DNA from: Nocardia ninae NBRC 108245
GTDB lineage: Bacteria > Actinomycetota > Actinomycetes > Mycobacteriales > Mycobacteriaceae
Direction of reading: 5' to 3'
DNA length: 42,059 nucleotides
NCBI RefSeq assembly: GCF_007990755.1
Contig: NZ_BJXA01000077.1
Coordinates: 1-42,059, forward strand
A program made the translations under genes and the position numbers. Within the stretch, counting starts at the first letter, position 1. Every line of letters starts with the position of its first letter. Shown here one piece after another: positions 1 through 7,910 of the stretch. A model generated the notes under the pieces. The model had not been told where the DNA came from. It worked only from the letters and a program-made list of their open reading frames with translations, and searched no databases.

Positions 1-2
1 CC

Positions 3-146
3 GGTGACGCGTCCGCCGTGGCCGCTGCGGTGCGCGCCCTCGCCGAGGCAGGTGCCGCCACCGTCATCGTCCAGCCGACGGCCGACGAGCCGGATCCCGA
101 GGGCTTCGTCCGCTTCGTCGCCGAGGAGGTCCGCCCGCTCGTGTGA
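3..146 (+). CDS. C-terminal fragment of a probable LLM-class flavin-dependent oxidoreductase
   Basis: The window opens inside this gene; only the last 47 residues are present, ending at TGA 144-146. The readable tail, including TVIVQPTADEPDPEGFVRF and the final EEVRPLV, resembles the C-terminus of luciferase-like (LLM class) F420- or FMN-dependent oxidoreductases, where a strand plus the QPTADEPD segment closes the TIM barrel. That family assignment comes from remembered tail similarity only; no catalytic residue is visible. The gene converges on the PPK2 gene, with 6 nt between the two stop codons. No start, signal peptide or partner can be judged. Confidence 0.55.
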   Translation, partial: GDASAVAAAVRALAEAGAATVIVQPTADEPDPEGFVRFVAEEVRPLV

Positions 147-152
147 ATCGGG

Positions 153-1001
153 TCAGGCTTGGGCGAGGCGGCGCTGCTGTTCGGCCACGTCGAAATTGGC
201 TGGGGGCCAATCGAGGTCGAGGCCGGTCAGGGCGTCGATGAGGAGTTCGGTGACGGCCAGGCGGGAGAACCATTTGCGGTCGGCCGGGATGACGTGCCAC
301 GGGGCGTAATCCGTGGAGGTGCGGTCGAGCATGGCCTGGTAGGCCTCTTGGTAGGCGGGCCAGAAGCCGCGCTCGTCGATGTCGGACGGGTTGAACTTCC
401 AGTACTTGTCCGGTCGTTCCAGGCGTTCCATCAGCCGTTTCTTCTGTTCGTCGAGGGAGACGAACATGGCGACCTTCACCAGCGTGGTGCCCTCGTCCAC
501 GAGTTCGCGCTCGAAGGTGTTGATCTCGTCGTAGCGCGGTTCCCACTCCTTCTGCGGAACCAGGTTGTGTACCCGCACCACCAGCACGTCCTCGTAGTGC
601 GAGCGGTCGAAGACGCCCAGCTGGCCGCCGCGCGGCAGCGCGTTGCGGATGCGCCACAGGTAGTGGTGGCGCTGCTCCTCCTCGGTCGGCACCCCGAACG
701 CGTGGTGGTCGACGCCCTGCGGATCGACCGAGCCGATGACGTGCCGGACGATGCCGCCCTTGCCCGCGGTGTCCATGCCCTGCAACACCAGCAGCACATT
801 GCGCAGATCGCCGGATCGTCCATTGGCGTAAAGCTTTTCCTGCAGGCCCGACAGCACCACGGTGCGCTCGGCGAGCAGCTCCTGTCCCGCCGCCTTGTCA
901 CCGTCGAATCCGGGCGTGCCGGAGGTGTCCAGGTCGGCGATCTTCAAGCCATCGGCTTTCAGCGCCTCGGTGGCCGGAACGGACCAGTGCTTCTTCGCCA
1001 T
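153..1001 (-). CDS. PPK2-family polyphosphate:nucleotide phosphotransferase
   Basis: Predicted cytosolic kinase of 282 aa moving phosphate between inorganic polyphosphate and nucleotides. Walker A is GMDTAGKGG in the first third. The Walker B-like segment is FDRSHYEDVL, and a lid segment follows with RPDKYWKFNPSDIDER. The tail (DRTSTDYAPWHVIPADRKW, then LIDALTGLDLDWPP) is typical of the roughly 270-300 aa PPK2 group (class III-like) rather than the M. tuberculosis Rv3232c type; this subgrouping is from memory. ATG at 1001 is chosen; an in-frame TTG at 1010 would add three residues, and neither has a strong Shine-Dalgarno. The gene is monocistronic. The ppx gene at 40607 provides the opposing polyphosphate hydrolase in the same window. 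Direction (NDP synthesis versus polyP synthesis) cannot be read from sequence. Confidence 0.9.
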   Translation of the reverse strand: MAKKHWSVPATEALKADGLKIADLDTSGTPGFDGDKAAGQELLAERTVVLSGLQEKLYANGRSGDLRNVLLVLQGMDTAGKGGIVRHVIGSVDPQGVDHHAFGVPTEEEQRHHYLWRIRNALPRGGQLGVFDRSHYEDVLVVRVHNLVPQKEWEPRYDEINTFERELVDEGTTLVKVAMFVSLDEQKKRLMERLERPDKYWKFNPSDIDERGFWPAYQEAYQAMLDRTSTDYAPWHVIPADRKWFSRLAVTELLIDALTGLDLDWPPANFDVAEQQRRLAQA

Positions 1002-1031
1002 CTCACACAACTACCACAGCGGGCCCTCGCC

Positions 1032-1760
1032 TCAGCGGATGTGCGCGAGCCCGATCAGCTGGGCCGCGAAGTCGTCGTCGGAGACCGGCGTGAGGATGAG
1101 GTCCTGGGACGTGGTCAGCAGGTAGCGCCCGTCGCCGGTGAAATCGAGCCAGGTGCGGTGGCGCGTCGGCGGCGACATCGGATTGTCGGGTTCCACGGTG
1201 ACGGTCAGGAAACCGCGACCGTCCACCGGCTTGCGCAGCGTCTGCCGGAATCGGGCGGCGCCGCGATGGCCGTTGGTGACGAACGGCTCGGTGCGGTCCG
1301 GGCTCAGCACCGCGTCCTGCGGCTCCCGCATGGCGGCGAGCTTGCCGGCCGGGGCCGAGCCGATGATCTGCACCAGGCGCTCGCCGACCGCGCGGGCGTG
1401 GCACATCAGCACGGTCACCTTCTCCGGGGTGGCGACCAGGATGCCCGCGTGGTTGTGCACCACCGCGGCGAAGGCGAGGATGCGCTCGGTGTCGGCGCCG
1501 GAGCCGTTGCGCGGGGGCGTGTTCCGCTCGCCGGCGACGGTGATGGTGGTCGCGTCGGAGCGGCCGCACAGCATGAGGGCGGCGGCCAGGTCGGGGTCGG
1601 CCTGGCGGGCGAAGCGCTGCGGCAAACGCAGTGCGGCGTACTCGGATTCGGTGCGCACGGTGGCCGCGGGCACCATGTTGACCGGGTAGGGCCTGCGGTC
1701 GAGGCTGGTTTCGTTTTCCCAGACATGCGAGAACTCGTCCGGAGTGAGCACCCATTTCAC
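1032..1760 (-). CDS. EspG-family ESX secretion-associated chaperone
   Basis: Protein of 242 aa. It starts WVLTPDEFSHVWE, the usual opening of EspG proteins (a tryptophan-rich LTPDEF-like start followed by PYP), and continues with the alternating beta/alpha pattern of that family. Known EspG proteins are cytosolic chaperones that bind the PPE partner of PE-PPE pairs and deliver it to a type VII (ESX) secretion machine. The GTG start at 1760 overlaps the TGA of the upstream gene as GTGA, showing translational coupling to the WXG/PPE-like protein, its probable client. No EccB/C/D/E or MycP gene is visible, so the secretion machine must be encoded elsewhere. Third gene of a three-gene operon. Confidence 0.75.
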   Translation of the reverse strand: MKWVLTPDEFSHVWENETSLDRRPYPVNMVPAATVRTESEYAALRLPQRFARQADPDLAAALMLCGRSDATTITVAGERNTPPRNGSGADTERILAFAAVVHNHAGILVATPEKVTVLMCHARAVGERLVQIIGSAPAGKLAAMREPQDAVLSPDRTEPFVTNGHRGAARFRQTLRKPVDGRGFLTVTVEPDNPMSPPTRHRTWLDFTGDGRYLLTTSQDLILTPVSDDDFAAQLIGLAHIR

Positions 1761-2395
1761 TGTGCGGCGCCCCCATCGCCCGCGGGCAGTGGCCCCTCGG
1801 GTGGCGGGGTGAAGCGCGGCACGTGGTTTCCGGAGGCGGGCATGGTCGGGGCGTAGACGTAGGTCATCGTGTCCCGGACATCGGCCTCGATATCGGCCGC
1901 CGCGCTGTCGTGCGCCATGCGCCGCTGGCCGCCGTACACCGCTTCGGCGGCCGGATCGTCCAGCGGCCGATACGGGACGGGTGGCGGAATCGCGGCCCGG
2001 ATCGCTTGCGCGGCATCGCAATTCAGCTCGAGTAAGCGTGCGACCGCTCGGCACACGTCGTGGGCGTCGGTACCGGCGAGGACGAATTGCCGGGTGGCGC
2101 GTAACGCGGCGTCGGCGGCGCGGCCGGACCAGCGGGCGAATTCCCGGTTGGCGGTGTCGGAAAAGGCTTGGAACGCTTCGGCTATCGCGTCGGCGTTCGA
2201 CTGCCACACCGCCGACGCGTCGCCCAGCGCGGCCGGGTCGAGCGCTTCGTGGACGAGGTCCCAGATCTCCTGATGGCTATAGGAGCCGAATCGTTCCCGC
2301 TCCGGCGCGTACGCGGGATCGGTTGTGCCGGAGTGCAATCCGGCGAGCTCCCGGCGGATGTGCTCGGCGGCCGCGCGGGCGGCGGAGTCTGCCAC
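1757..2395 (-). CDS. WXG/PPE-like helical protein, putative ESX substrate
   Basis: 212 aa, not confidently assigned to a named family. The first 145 residues are predicted helical and carry a WSG triplet at 89-91, like the WxG turn of WXG100 and PPE proteins, preceded by SAVWQSNADAIAEAF. A YxxxE sequence (YSHQE, about 39-43), the form of the ESX secretion motif, lies N-terminal of the WSG, which is an unusual position. The C-terminal 60 residues are proline-rich and probably disordered. The GTG start at 2395 has a good Shine-Dalgarno (GAGGGGA). It overlaps the EspG-like gene by 4 nt and lies 84 nt after the small helical gene. Inference: client of the EspG-like chaperone. Confidence 0.55.
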   Translation of the reverse strand: MADSAARAAAEHIRRELAGLHSGTTDPAYAPERERFGSYSHQEIWDLVHEALDPAALGDASAVWQSNADAIAEAFQAFSDTANREFARWSGRAADAALRATRQFVLAGTDAHDVCRAVARLLELNCDAAQAIRAAIPPPVPYRPLDDPAAEAVYGGQRRMAHDSAAADIEADVRDTMTYVYAPTMPASGNHVPRFTPPPEGPLPAGDGGAAQ

Positions 2396-2479
2396 GGCGC
2401 TCCCCTCAGCCCGCTCGACGGTGCCCGGCCGGGCCCGGTGTGGTGCCGGAGCACGCCTGCGGCCCGACGCGCGGATGTT

Positions 2480-2872
2480 TCATCGTGCCTCTAAGTGTTC
2501 GGCGACCAGGTCCAGGGCGGCCTTGTGCGCGGCTTCGGCGTCGGCGAACTTCTTGCCCGCCGCCAGGTACGCGGCCTTGAACAGCAGCGCCGTCTCCTGG
2601 AAGGCGGCCAGCGTATCGAGGTACTGCCTGCCCTTGCCGCTGAAGCCGCGGGTAAGGCCTTGCCCGCTCGGCAGATTCGGAAATCCGGTCACCTCGGTCA
2701 CCAGCTGTCCGGTGGCCATGGCCCGGTGCAGGTCCTCGACGAGCTGGTCGCACGCGGCGGCGAGGTTCTCGGCGACGTCGGTGGCCAACTCGAAGGGCCG
2801 ATCCCCACTCGCGCCGGTGGCCGCCGCGTACAGTTGCCTCGCCGTCCCCTGCCCGGTGTCCGGTACCGCCAT
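2480..2872 (-). CDS. Small helical protein, first gene of the EspG operon
   Basis: 130 aa, almost entirely predicted alpha-helix, with no signal peptide or membrane segment. Size and helical content fit a PE-like or WXG100-like partner, but it has no clear WxG turn and no YxxxD/E motif, so it is left as unknown function. It contains a central GFPNLPSGQGLTRGF loop between two helical segments, consistent with a helical hairpin. The ATG at 2872 follows a GAGGGGG Shine-Dalgarno. It heads the operon with the PPE-like and EspG-like genes and is divergent from the GntR gene. Inference: could pair with the downstream protein as PE pairs with PPE. Confidence 0.6.
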   Translation of the reverse strand: MAVPDTGQGTARQLYAAATGASGDRPFELATDVAENLAAACDQLVEDLHRAMATGQLVTEVTGFPNLPSGQGLTRGFSGKGRQYLDTLAAFQETALLFKAAYLAAGKKFADAEAAHKAALDLVAEHLEAR

Positions 2873-2888
2873 CTGGGAACCCCCTCTT

Positions 2889-2918
2889 TTCGGTCCACTG
2901 GCTGTTCGGTCCACTGGC
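2889..2918. repeat. Tandem 14-nt direct repeat upstream of the EspG operon
   Basis: TTCGGTCCACTGGC occurs at 2889-2902 and again at 2905-2918, a period of 16 nt. The pair lies 17-46 nt upstream of the operon start codon and inside the divergent region shared with the GntR regulator. It could be a regulator-binding site; GntR operators are more often inverted repeats, so the assignment to that regulator is only a guess. Confidence 0.5.
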
Positions 2919-3068
2919 GCAGTGCCGTACTGGATGGGCACTCTACCGGGCGGTAACCCCTCTGGGGACCGGCTTGGTCTCGCGCTGTGCCTGTGATGTG
3001 GGGCACGATTGTTGCATTCTTCTCCCGGCCTGCGGCGGCCGGAGGCGGTGTGCGCAGAGAGGCGACCG

Positions 3069-3797
3069 GTGCCCGAAATCGATGAAGTACTGCCGAAATA
3101 TCTGCGGATATCGGAGTACCTCCGAGATCGCATCGAGCGCGGTGAGCTCGCGCCGGGCGCCGAGGTTCCCTCCGAACGTGAACTCGCCGCTCAATGGCAG
3201 GTGGCCAGGCCGACGGCGGCCAAGGCGCTGAATACCTTGCGGCAGCAGGGAATAGTGGAGTCCCGGCGCGGTTCCGGAACCTATGTGGCCGACCGGCCCG
3301 GTGCTCCGGTGCTGCGCGAGCAAGTGCCGCGCTACGGTTCGGCCTACGCCGAAGACGAGTCGGTGACCGTGCTGGCGGCCGCCCTCGTCACCGCACCCGC
3401 GCCGGTCGCCGAGGCGCTGACACTGCCGAGCGGCAGCGCGGTGATCATGCGAAAGCGATTGACCGACAACGGGTCCGGCGGCGCCGAGCTCGCCACGTCC
3501 TGGTTCGACGGCGCGCTCGCGGCCGCGGCGCCCTTGCTGTTGCGGACCGAGCGTCTGCCCGGCGGCACCCTGCGCTATCTCGAATCGGTGACCGGCCTGC
3601 GGGTCGCCTATCTGCGCGACCGGGTCGGCGCCCGGCTCGCCACCGCCGACGAGCGGCGCGGGCTCGGGTTGGCCAGGCCCGCCGCCGTGCTGGTCTGTCA
3701 GCTGACGCTGCACGCCGCGGACGATGCCGTGCTCCAGCTCGACGAGATCGTCCACCCCCCGGCGAGATGGCTGTTCCAGCAGGAGTGGTGGAGCTGA
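3069..3797 (+). CDS. GntR-family (HutC/UTRA type) transcriptional regulator
   Basis: 242 aa from GTG 3069, which follows an AGAGAGG Shine-Dalgarno; longer in-frame openings at 3009 have no such site. The N-terminal winged helix-turn-helix (about residues 6-72) reads LRDRIERGELAPGAEVPSER and later RRGSGTYVA, the canonical GntR signature. The rest (about 90-240) has the strand-rich pattern of a UTRA ligand-binding domain, typically sensing small sugars, amino acids or their derivatives. It is divergent from the EspG mini-operon, with 196 nt between the start codons. That arrangement suggests, but does not prove, that it regulates that operon and itself. Ligand unknown. Confidence 0.88.
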   Translation: MPEIDEVLPKYLRISEYLRDRIERGELAPGAEVPSERELAAQWQVARPTAAKALNTLRQQGIVESRRGSGTYVADRPGAPVLREQVPRYGSAYAEDESVTVLAAALVTAPAPVAEALTLPSGSAVIMRKRLTDNGSGGAELATSWFDGALAAAAPLLLRTERLPGGTLRYLESVTGLRVAYLRDRVGARLATADERRGLGLARPAAVLVCQLTLHAADDAVLQLDEIVHPPARWLFQQEWWS

Positions 3798-3852
3798 GCG
3801 CCGCACCGCGCACCGATCCTGGATGCCGCCGAATGGTCGATATGCTGGGCGA

Positions 3853-5097
3853 ATGAGCACACTCCCTGGCACGTTGGTGACGGTGGCCGAGGATCTGGAC
3901 TCGGTGACCACGGTCGGTGACGAGGACGATCCCGCGGCGGCCGCGTTGGCCGCTGCCGACGTCGACGCGCTGTGGGAGTCGGTGCGGGACTGGTATCGAA
4001 TGGGCACCACGCCCGCGATTCAGGTGTGCCTGCGGCGTAACGGGAAGATCGTGTTGAACCGGGCCATCGGGCACGGGTGGGGAAACGCGCCGGGCGACGG
4101 GCCGGACGCGGTGCAGGTGCTCGCGACGCCGGAGACCCCGTTCTGCGGATTCTCCACCGCGAAAGGAGTTGCCGCGGCGCTGATGTTCATGCTGGTGGAG
4201 CAGGGCGCTTTTCGACTCGAAGACCCGGTGTGCGCCTACATTCCCGAGTTCGCGGCCAACCGCAAGGAGCGGATCACCATCGGCCACGTCCTGTCGCATT
4301 CGGCGGGCGTGCCGTTCGTGACGGCGCCCTACAAGGGGTTCGAATTGGTCGTCGACGAGGAATTGGCCGCACAAGGACTGGCCGATCTGGTCCCCAGTTG
4401 GCCGCCCGGGCGATTCCGGATCTACCACGCGCTCACCAGCGGACTGATCCAACGGCTGCTCGTGCAGCGGGCGACCGGAAAACGCATGCGCGAACACCTT
4501 GCCGAGCAGGTGCTGGACCCACTGGGATTCCGCTGGAACAACTTCGGCGTACGACCCGAAGACGTCGACAAAGTCGTGGCCGGCGTGAAAACCGGGCCGG
4601 GACCCTCGCGCATCTCGAAGTACCTGGCGCGCAAGGCGCTCGGTGGCGGGATGGGCGGCGCGGTATCGGAATCCGCGACCCGGACCTTCCTCACCGCCGA
4701 ACTCCCGTCGGGCAATCTCGTCACCACCGCCGTGGAACTGTCCCGGTTCTACGAAATCCTCGCGCGCGGCGGCGAACTGGACGGCGTGCGGATCATGCGG
4801 GAGAGCACGCTGCGCGACGCGATCCAACCGGCCGACCGCATGCCCGGGCTGGCCGGGCGGGTGAGCCGTGCCGGCTTCGAACTGGGCGGACGGAAATCGA
4901 AGTTCGGGCGCAACACCCCGACACACTTCGGCCGCAGCGGATTGACCACCCAGTACGGCTGGGCCGATCCGGCCCGCGGGCTGGCCGGAGCGATCTTGAC
5001 CAGCGGCAAGGCAACCACCGATACGCAGCGGCCGTGGCAGCTGGTCGCGCAGATCTCCGACCGCGTCGGGCCGAGCGACCGGCCGATCTGGTGGTGA
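3853..5097 (+). CDS. Serine hydrolase of the beta-lactamase/esterase family (class C fold)
   Basis: 414 aa. The SxxK nucleophile motif is STAK at residues 101-104 (FCGFSTAKG). A typical ITIGHVLSHSAGVP segment follows, then a Y-H-A-L segment where the second-motif tyrosine is expected. Near the end THFGRSGLTTQYGW occupies the position of the third (HxG-like) motif. This pattern fits the EstB/LipE-like esterases as well as carboxypeptidases, so the substrate is open. No signal peptide or lipobox is seen, suggesting a cytosolic or peripherally attached enzyme. ATG 3853 is taken; the 127-residue open frame upstream of it overlaps the GntR gene and looks like noise. It lies 55 nt after the GntR gene and could be cotranscribed. 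Confidence 0.82.
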   Translation: MSTLPGTLVTVAEDLDSVTTVGDEDDPAAAALAAADVDALWESVRDWYRMGTTPAIQVCLRRNGKIVLNRAIGHGWGNAPGDGPDAVQVLATPETPFCGFSTAKGVAAALMFMLVEQGAFRLEDPVCAYIPEFAANRKERITIGHVLSHSAGVPFVTAPYKGFELVVDEELAAQGLADLVPSWPPGRFRIYHALTSGLIQRLLVQRATGKRMREHLAEQVLDPLGFRWNNFGVRPEDVDKVVAGVKTGPGPSRISKYLARKALGGGMGGAVSESATRTFLTAELPSGNLVTTAVELSRFYEILARGGELDGVRIMRESTLRDAIQPADRMPGLAGRVSRAGFELGGRKSKFGRNTPTHFGRSGLTTQYGWADPARGLAGAILTSGKATTDTQRPWQLVAQISDRVGPSDRPIWW

Positions 5098-5222
5098 TCG
5101 TCTCCACAAGCCCCGAAAAGTAGGGTCGGCGCGAAAGTCGCTGCCGTGTAGCGAATTTGGACATTCGACCGATAGGGGACTCGGGTGCGGTGAGCGCGCT
5201 CATCTCGAGTTGGAGGTCAACC

Positions 5223-5819
5223 ATGTCGCAGTGGAGGAGAAGTCCGCGCACCGTTCGGCAGTCGGTGCTGCTGGCCGCCGTCGCCGGGACGGTGGCGCTT
5301 GCTCCCGCCGCGCTTGTCATACCGGCATTCGCAACCCCTGATCAAACCCCGGCTACCACCGCACCCGCCACCATCGCGCCGGTGACGACGGTGCCGCCGG
5401 TGACCACCGTGCCGCCGGTGACCACCGTGCCGCCGGTGACCACCGTGCCGCCGGTGACCACCGTGCCGCCGGTGACCACCGTGCCGCCGGTGACGACCGC
5501 GCCGCCGGTGACGACCGCGCCGCCGGTCACCACCGTGCCGCCGGTGACCACCGAACCGCCCGTCACGAACCCGCCACATCCGAAACCCGCTGAGCCGGAG
5601 GATCCCTACGGTCCGGACGGCTACGACGTCTGGGGCTATGACCGGTGGGGTTACGACCGCTGGGGCTTCGACAGGTGGGGCTACGACCGGCAGGGCTACG
5701 ACGTACACGGCTACACCTCGCAGGGCTGCGCCCGCTCCGGCGAGGACCGGCCGGACGCCGATCGGGTGGCCTGCGAACTGCGCCGGGCCCGGCCGTCCAC
5801 CGGCAGCGCGGGCAGCTGA
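5223..5819 (+). CDS. Secreted repeat protein: signal peptide, PPVTT repeats, GYDxx repeats, Excalibur-like end
   Basis: 198 aa from ATG 5223, preceded by GGAGG. A signal peptide (hydrophobic core about residues 16-36, predicted cut after AFA) shows export. Residues about 57-116 consist of ten hexapeptides of type xPPVTT (six V, two A, one V, then E/N variants), a Pro/Thr stalk likely to span the cell wall. After a short linker come about seven GYDxx pentapeptides (GYDVW, GYDRW, GYDRW, GFDRW, GYDRQ, GYDVH, GYTSQ). The end contains GEDRPDADRVACEL, with a Cys pair, resembling the last part of the calcium-binding Excalibur motif. No enzyme motif was recognised. It converges with the next hydrolase over a shared terminator. 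Confidence 0.85.
   Translation: MSQWRRSPRTVRQSVLLAAVAGTVALAPAALVIPAFATPDQTPATTAPATIAPVTTVPPVTTVPPVTTVPPVTTVPPVTTVPPVTTVPPVTTAPPVTTAPPVTTVPPVTTEPPVTNPPHPKPAEPEDPYGPDGYDVWGYDRWGYDRWGFDRWGYDRQGYDVHGYTSQGCARSGEDRPDADRVACELRRARPSTGSAGS
5391..5570 (+). repeat. 18-nt tandem repeats encoding xPPVTT hexapeptides
   Basis: Ten consecutive 18-nt units begin at 5391, 5409, 5427, 5445, 5463, 5481, 5499, 5517, 5535 and 5553. The first six are nearly identical at DNA level (GTGCCGCCGGTGACCACC, with ACG for ACC at an edge); later units drift (GCG and GAA first codons). The near identity points to recent slippage or unequal crossing-over, so copy number probably varies between strains. Confidence 0.9.
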
Positions 5820-5833
5820 GCCCCGAAACTTCT

Positions 5834-5881
5834 CGCCCATCGACCCGTAGCGCGGGAAACCGCGCGGCGGGTCGATGGGCG
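5834..5881. terminator. Bidirectional hairpin terminator
   Basis: A perfect 14-bp stem (5834-5847 with 5868-5881, arm CGCCCATCGACCCG) encloses a second 6-bp stem GCGCGG/CCGCGC with a GAAA loop. It lies between two convergent genes. There is no long T tract, as is common for actinobacterial terminators. Confidence 0.75.
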
Positions 5882-5888
5882 CGGCCGG

Positions 5889-7022
5889 TCAACCGGCGCA
5901 GAGGGCGGCGTCGACGACGTTGTTCATGGCGGCCCGGTGCAGGAAGGTGGTGACCGGGTCCGGGAATTGGTTCATGCTGAGGGTGACCGCGCGATCCGCC
6001 GTCGCGGCATTGACGACGACGAAGCCGGTCATCGCGCCACCGTGGCTCCAGCTCTCGAGGCCGCAGGCATTGACCCGGCGGAACAGGCCGAGTCCGAAAT
6101 CGTCGTCGCGGAACGGGTCGCCGGATTCGACGGTGCGTTGCATATCGGCCAGCTGCGCGGGCGGGAGCAGTTCGCCGGACAGCAAGGCCATGAAGAACCT
6201 ATTCAGGTCGGCCCCGGTTGAAACCATCGCGCCGTCGGACAGACCCCAGCCGGGATCGATATCGGTGATGTCGACCAGCACGCCGTCGAACTCCTGATAG
6301 CCGCGCGGGTGTGGCTGACGAATGACATTCTCCAATGGGAACAATGGCCAATAGGTGGCGCGGAGACCGAGCGGGAGAATGATCCGGCGGGTCACCTCCA
6401 GACCCACCGGCTGACCCGTCAGCCGCTGGATCAATTCGCCGGCAAGCAGAAACCCGGTATTGGAATAGCCGGTACTCGAGCCAGGCGCGAATTCGGCGGG
6501 CTGGTCGAGACCGAGCCGGATCAATTCCGCCGGTGACCGTGGTGACTGCAATTCGGCCACGGAGGCAAGACTCAACTGCGTCAGGTAATCCGGTATTCCG
6601 CTGGTGTGCTGCAACAGATCTCGCACGGTGATCAGATTTCCGTCGCCGCCGGGCCCGGTGACCACGCCCGGCAGGTATTGCTCCACCGGCGCGTCCAGCT
6701 GCACCCGCTGTTCCGCAGCCAGTTGCAACAGCACCGTGGCCACGAAAGTCTTGGTGTTGCTGGCGATCCGCACTTGGGCGTTATCCGGGAAAGAACCGCC
6801 GGTAACCAGATTTCCAGCGCCACTGTCGAGTTCGGTGTTCAGGCCTGCGCCACCGACCACCAGTTGAGCGCCGGGAACACCGAGTGCCTGCACCAATTGA
6901 TCGAGTTCCGCTTGCAGCTGTTCGGTGGGGGAGCCCGGATCAGCGACCGCTGGGGGAGCCCCGGCCACCATCGAAACCGCCACTGTCACAACGCAGGCCA
7001 CCACAACCAGCAAATGCCGCAC
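5889..7022 (-). CDS. Exported serine hydrolase (beta-lactamase / D-Ala-D-Ala carboxypeptidase family)
   Basis: 377 aa from GTG 7022. This start follows GGGGA and puts a signal peptide (RHLLVVVACVVTVAVSMVA..., predicted cut after AVA) right at the N-terminus; a GTG at 7136 would add 38 residues ahead of it. The SxxK motif is SNTK at 88-91. TGYSNTGF carries the YxN motif and WSHGGAMTGF the HxG motif, so the active site is complete. Relatives are secreted D,D-peptidases or esterases acting on peptidoglycan or small esters; the exact reaction is not evident. It shares the fold with the 3853 gene but differs strongly from it, so it is not a recent duplicate. Confidence 0.85.
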   Translation of the reverse strand: MRHLLVVVACVVTVAVSMVAGAPPAVADPGSPTEQLQAELDQLVQALGVPGAQLVVGGAGLNTELDSGAGNLVTGGSFPDNAQVRIASNTKTFVATVLLQLAAEQRVQLDAPVEQYLPGVVTGPGGDGNLITVRDLLQHTSGIPDYLTQLSLASVAELQSPRSPAELIRLGLDQPAEFAPGSSTGYSNTGFLLAGELIQRLTGQPVGLEVTRRIILPLGLRATYWPLFPLENVIRQPHPRGYQEFDGVLVDITDIDPGWGLSDGAMVSTGADLNRFFMALLSGELLPPAQLADMQRTVESGDPFRDDDFGLGLFRRVNACGLESWSHGGAMTGFVVVNAATADRAVTLSMNQFPDPVTTFLHRAAMNNVVDAALCAG

Positions 7023-7207
7023 CAGTTCCCCGATTCGTCGCCTGCTCTCCTCTCGGCCCCGAAAATCGGGTTCACGCACCGGCGAGGGTGACACCACGGC
7101 GAATGTTGGTGGCACAACTACGTTCTGGATGGACACTAGAGGTATCCCCGGCGAGCCGAAGATCGTTTCCGGCTCGCGTAATCCAGTCCGGTGCTGCAGC
7201 TACATGT

Positions 7208-7840
7208 TTACGCAGGCCGGGTGGCGCTGACGTATTGCAGCAGCCGGTGCACGTCCTGCTCGATATCCACCAGCCCCGCCTCGGCGAAGAGGTCCGGGAA
7301 CGTCCTGGTGTCGAAGACGCGCAACCCGCTCCACCCGCCGACCACCCGGCTGACCTGCCCGAACGGATTGTCCGCGCGGTAGCTGGTGGTGATGGCGATC
7401 CGCCCGCCCGGCGCCAGCACGCGCAGCATTTCGCGGGTGGCGGCGAGCGGGTCGGGGATCAGATAGAGCGCGCCGAAGCAGCACACCGCGTCGAACGTGC
7501 CGTCGGCGAACGGGAGCACGCGGGCATCGCCGCGCAGATAACCGACGCGCGGGCCCGCATTGTCGGTGACGGCCCTGGCGAGCATCGGCTCGGAATAGTC
7601 GAGGCCGACGGCGAAGCCGTCACCGGTCAACGCCGTGCTCAGGTGGCGGGTGAAATTGCCGGGCCCGCAGGCGATATCGAGCACCTTCTGCGCACCGTCG
7701 AGCCGCAGCGTGCGCACGGCATCGCGACGATCCGAGGCGGTGCTGCGCCCGCTGGCCAGATAGAACAGCGTGGGTCGCCATGCCCGCTCGTACACCGCGG
7801 CCAGCGCCGGATGGTTCATGGTGCGTCGTGCCAGGTTCAA
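7208..7840 (-). CDS. Class I SAM-dependent methyltransferase
   Basis: 210 aa. The SAM-binding motif I is VLDIACGPGNFTRHL, followed by an acidic residue in GLDYSEPML (motif II), GDARVLPFADGTFDAV (motif III) and LRVLAPGGRIAI, the order of a Methyltransf_11/UbiE-like fold. It starts at TTG 7840, which has a strong AGGAGA six nt upstream; an ATG at 7819 lies seven codons inside. Substrate unknown; relatives methylate small lipids, quinones or natural products. The gene follows the oxidoreductase at 7911 on the same strand, 70 nt away, so the two are probably cotranscribed. Confidence 0.85.
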   Translation of the reverse strand: MNLARRTMNHPALAAVYERAWRPTLFYLASGRSTASDRRDAVRTLRLDGAQKVLDIACGPGNFTRHLSTALTGDGFAVGLDYSEPMLARAVTDNAGPRVGYLRGDARVLPFADGTFDAVCCFGALYLIPDPLAATREMLRVLAPGGRIAITTSYRADNPFGQVSRVVGGWSGLRVFDTRTFPDLFAEAGLVDIEQDVHRLLQYVSATRPA

Positions 7841-7910
7841 CGGATCTCTCCTGCATTCGCCAGCGAGCGGGGCGCGGCGTCGCCACCGATCCCCGCCCGC
7901 CGCACTGTCT

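Noticed and set aside
159-1856. 565-codon open frame on the plus strand
   Set aside because: Antisense to the PPK2 and EspG-like genes; long shadow frames are normal at this GC content and no domain is seen.
5152-5167. CGAAT-N6-ATTCG inverted repeat before the repeat protein
   Set aside because: Five-bp arms only; no clear promoter around it, easily chance.
5391-5570. CRISPR array
   Set aside because: The 18-nt repeats are contiguous without spacers and encode in-frame hexapeptides of a secreted protein.
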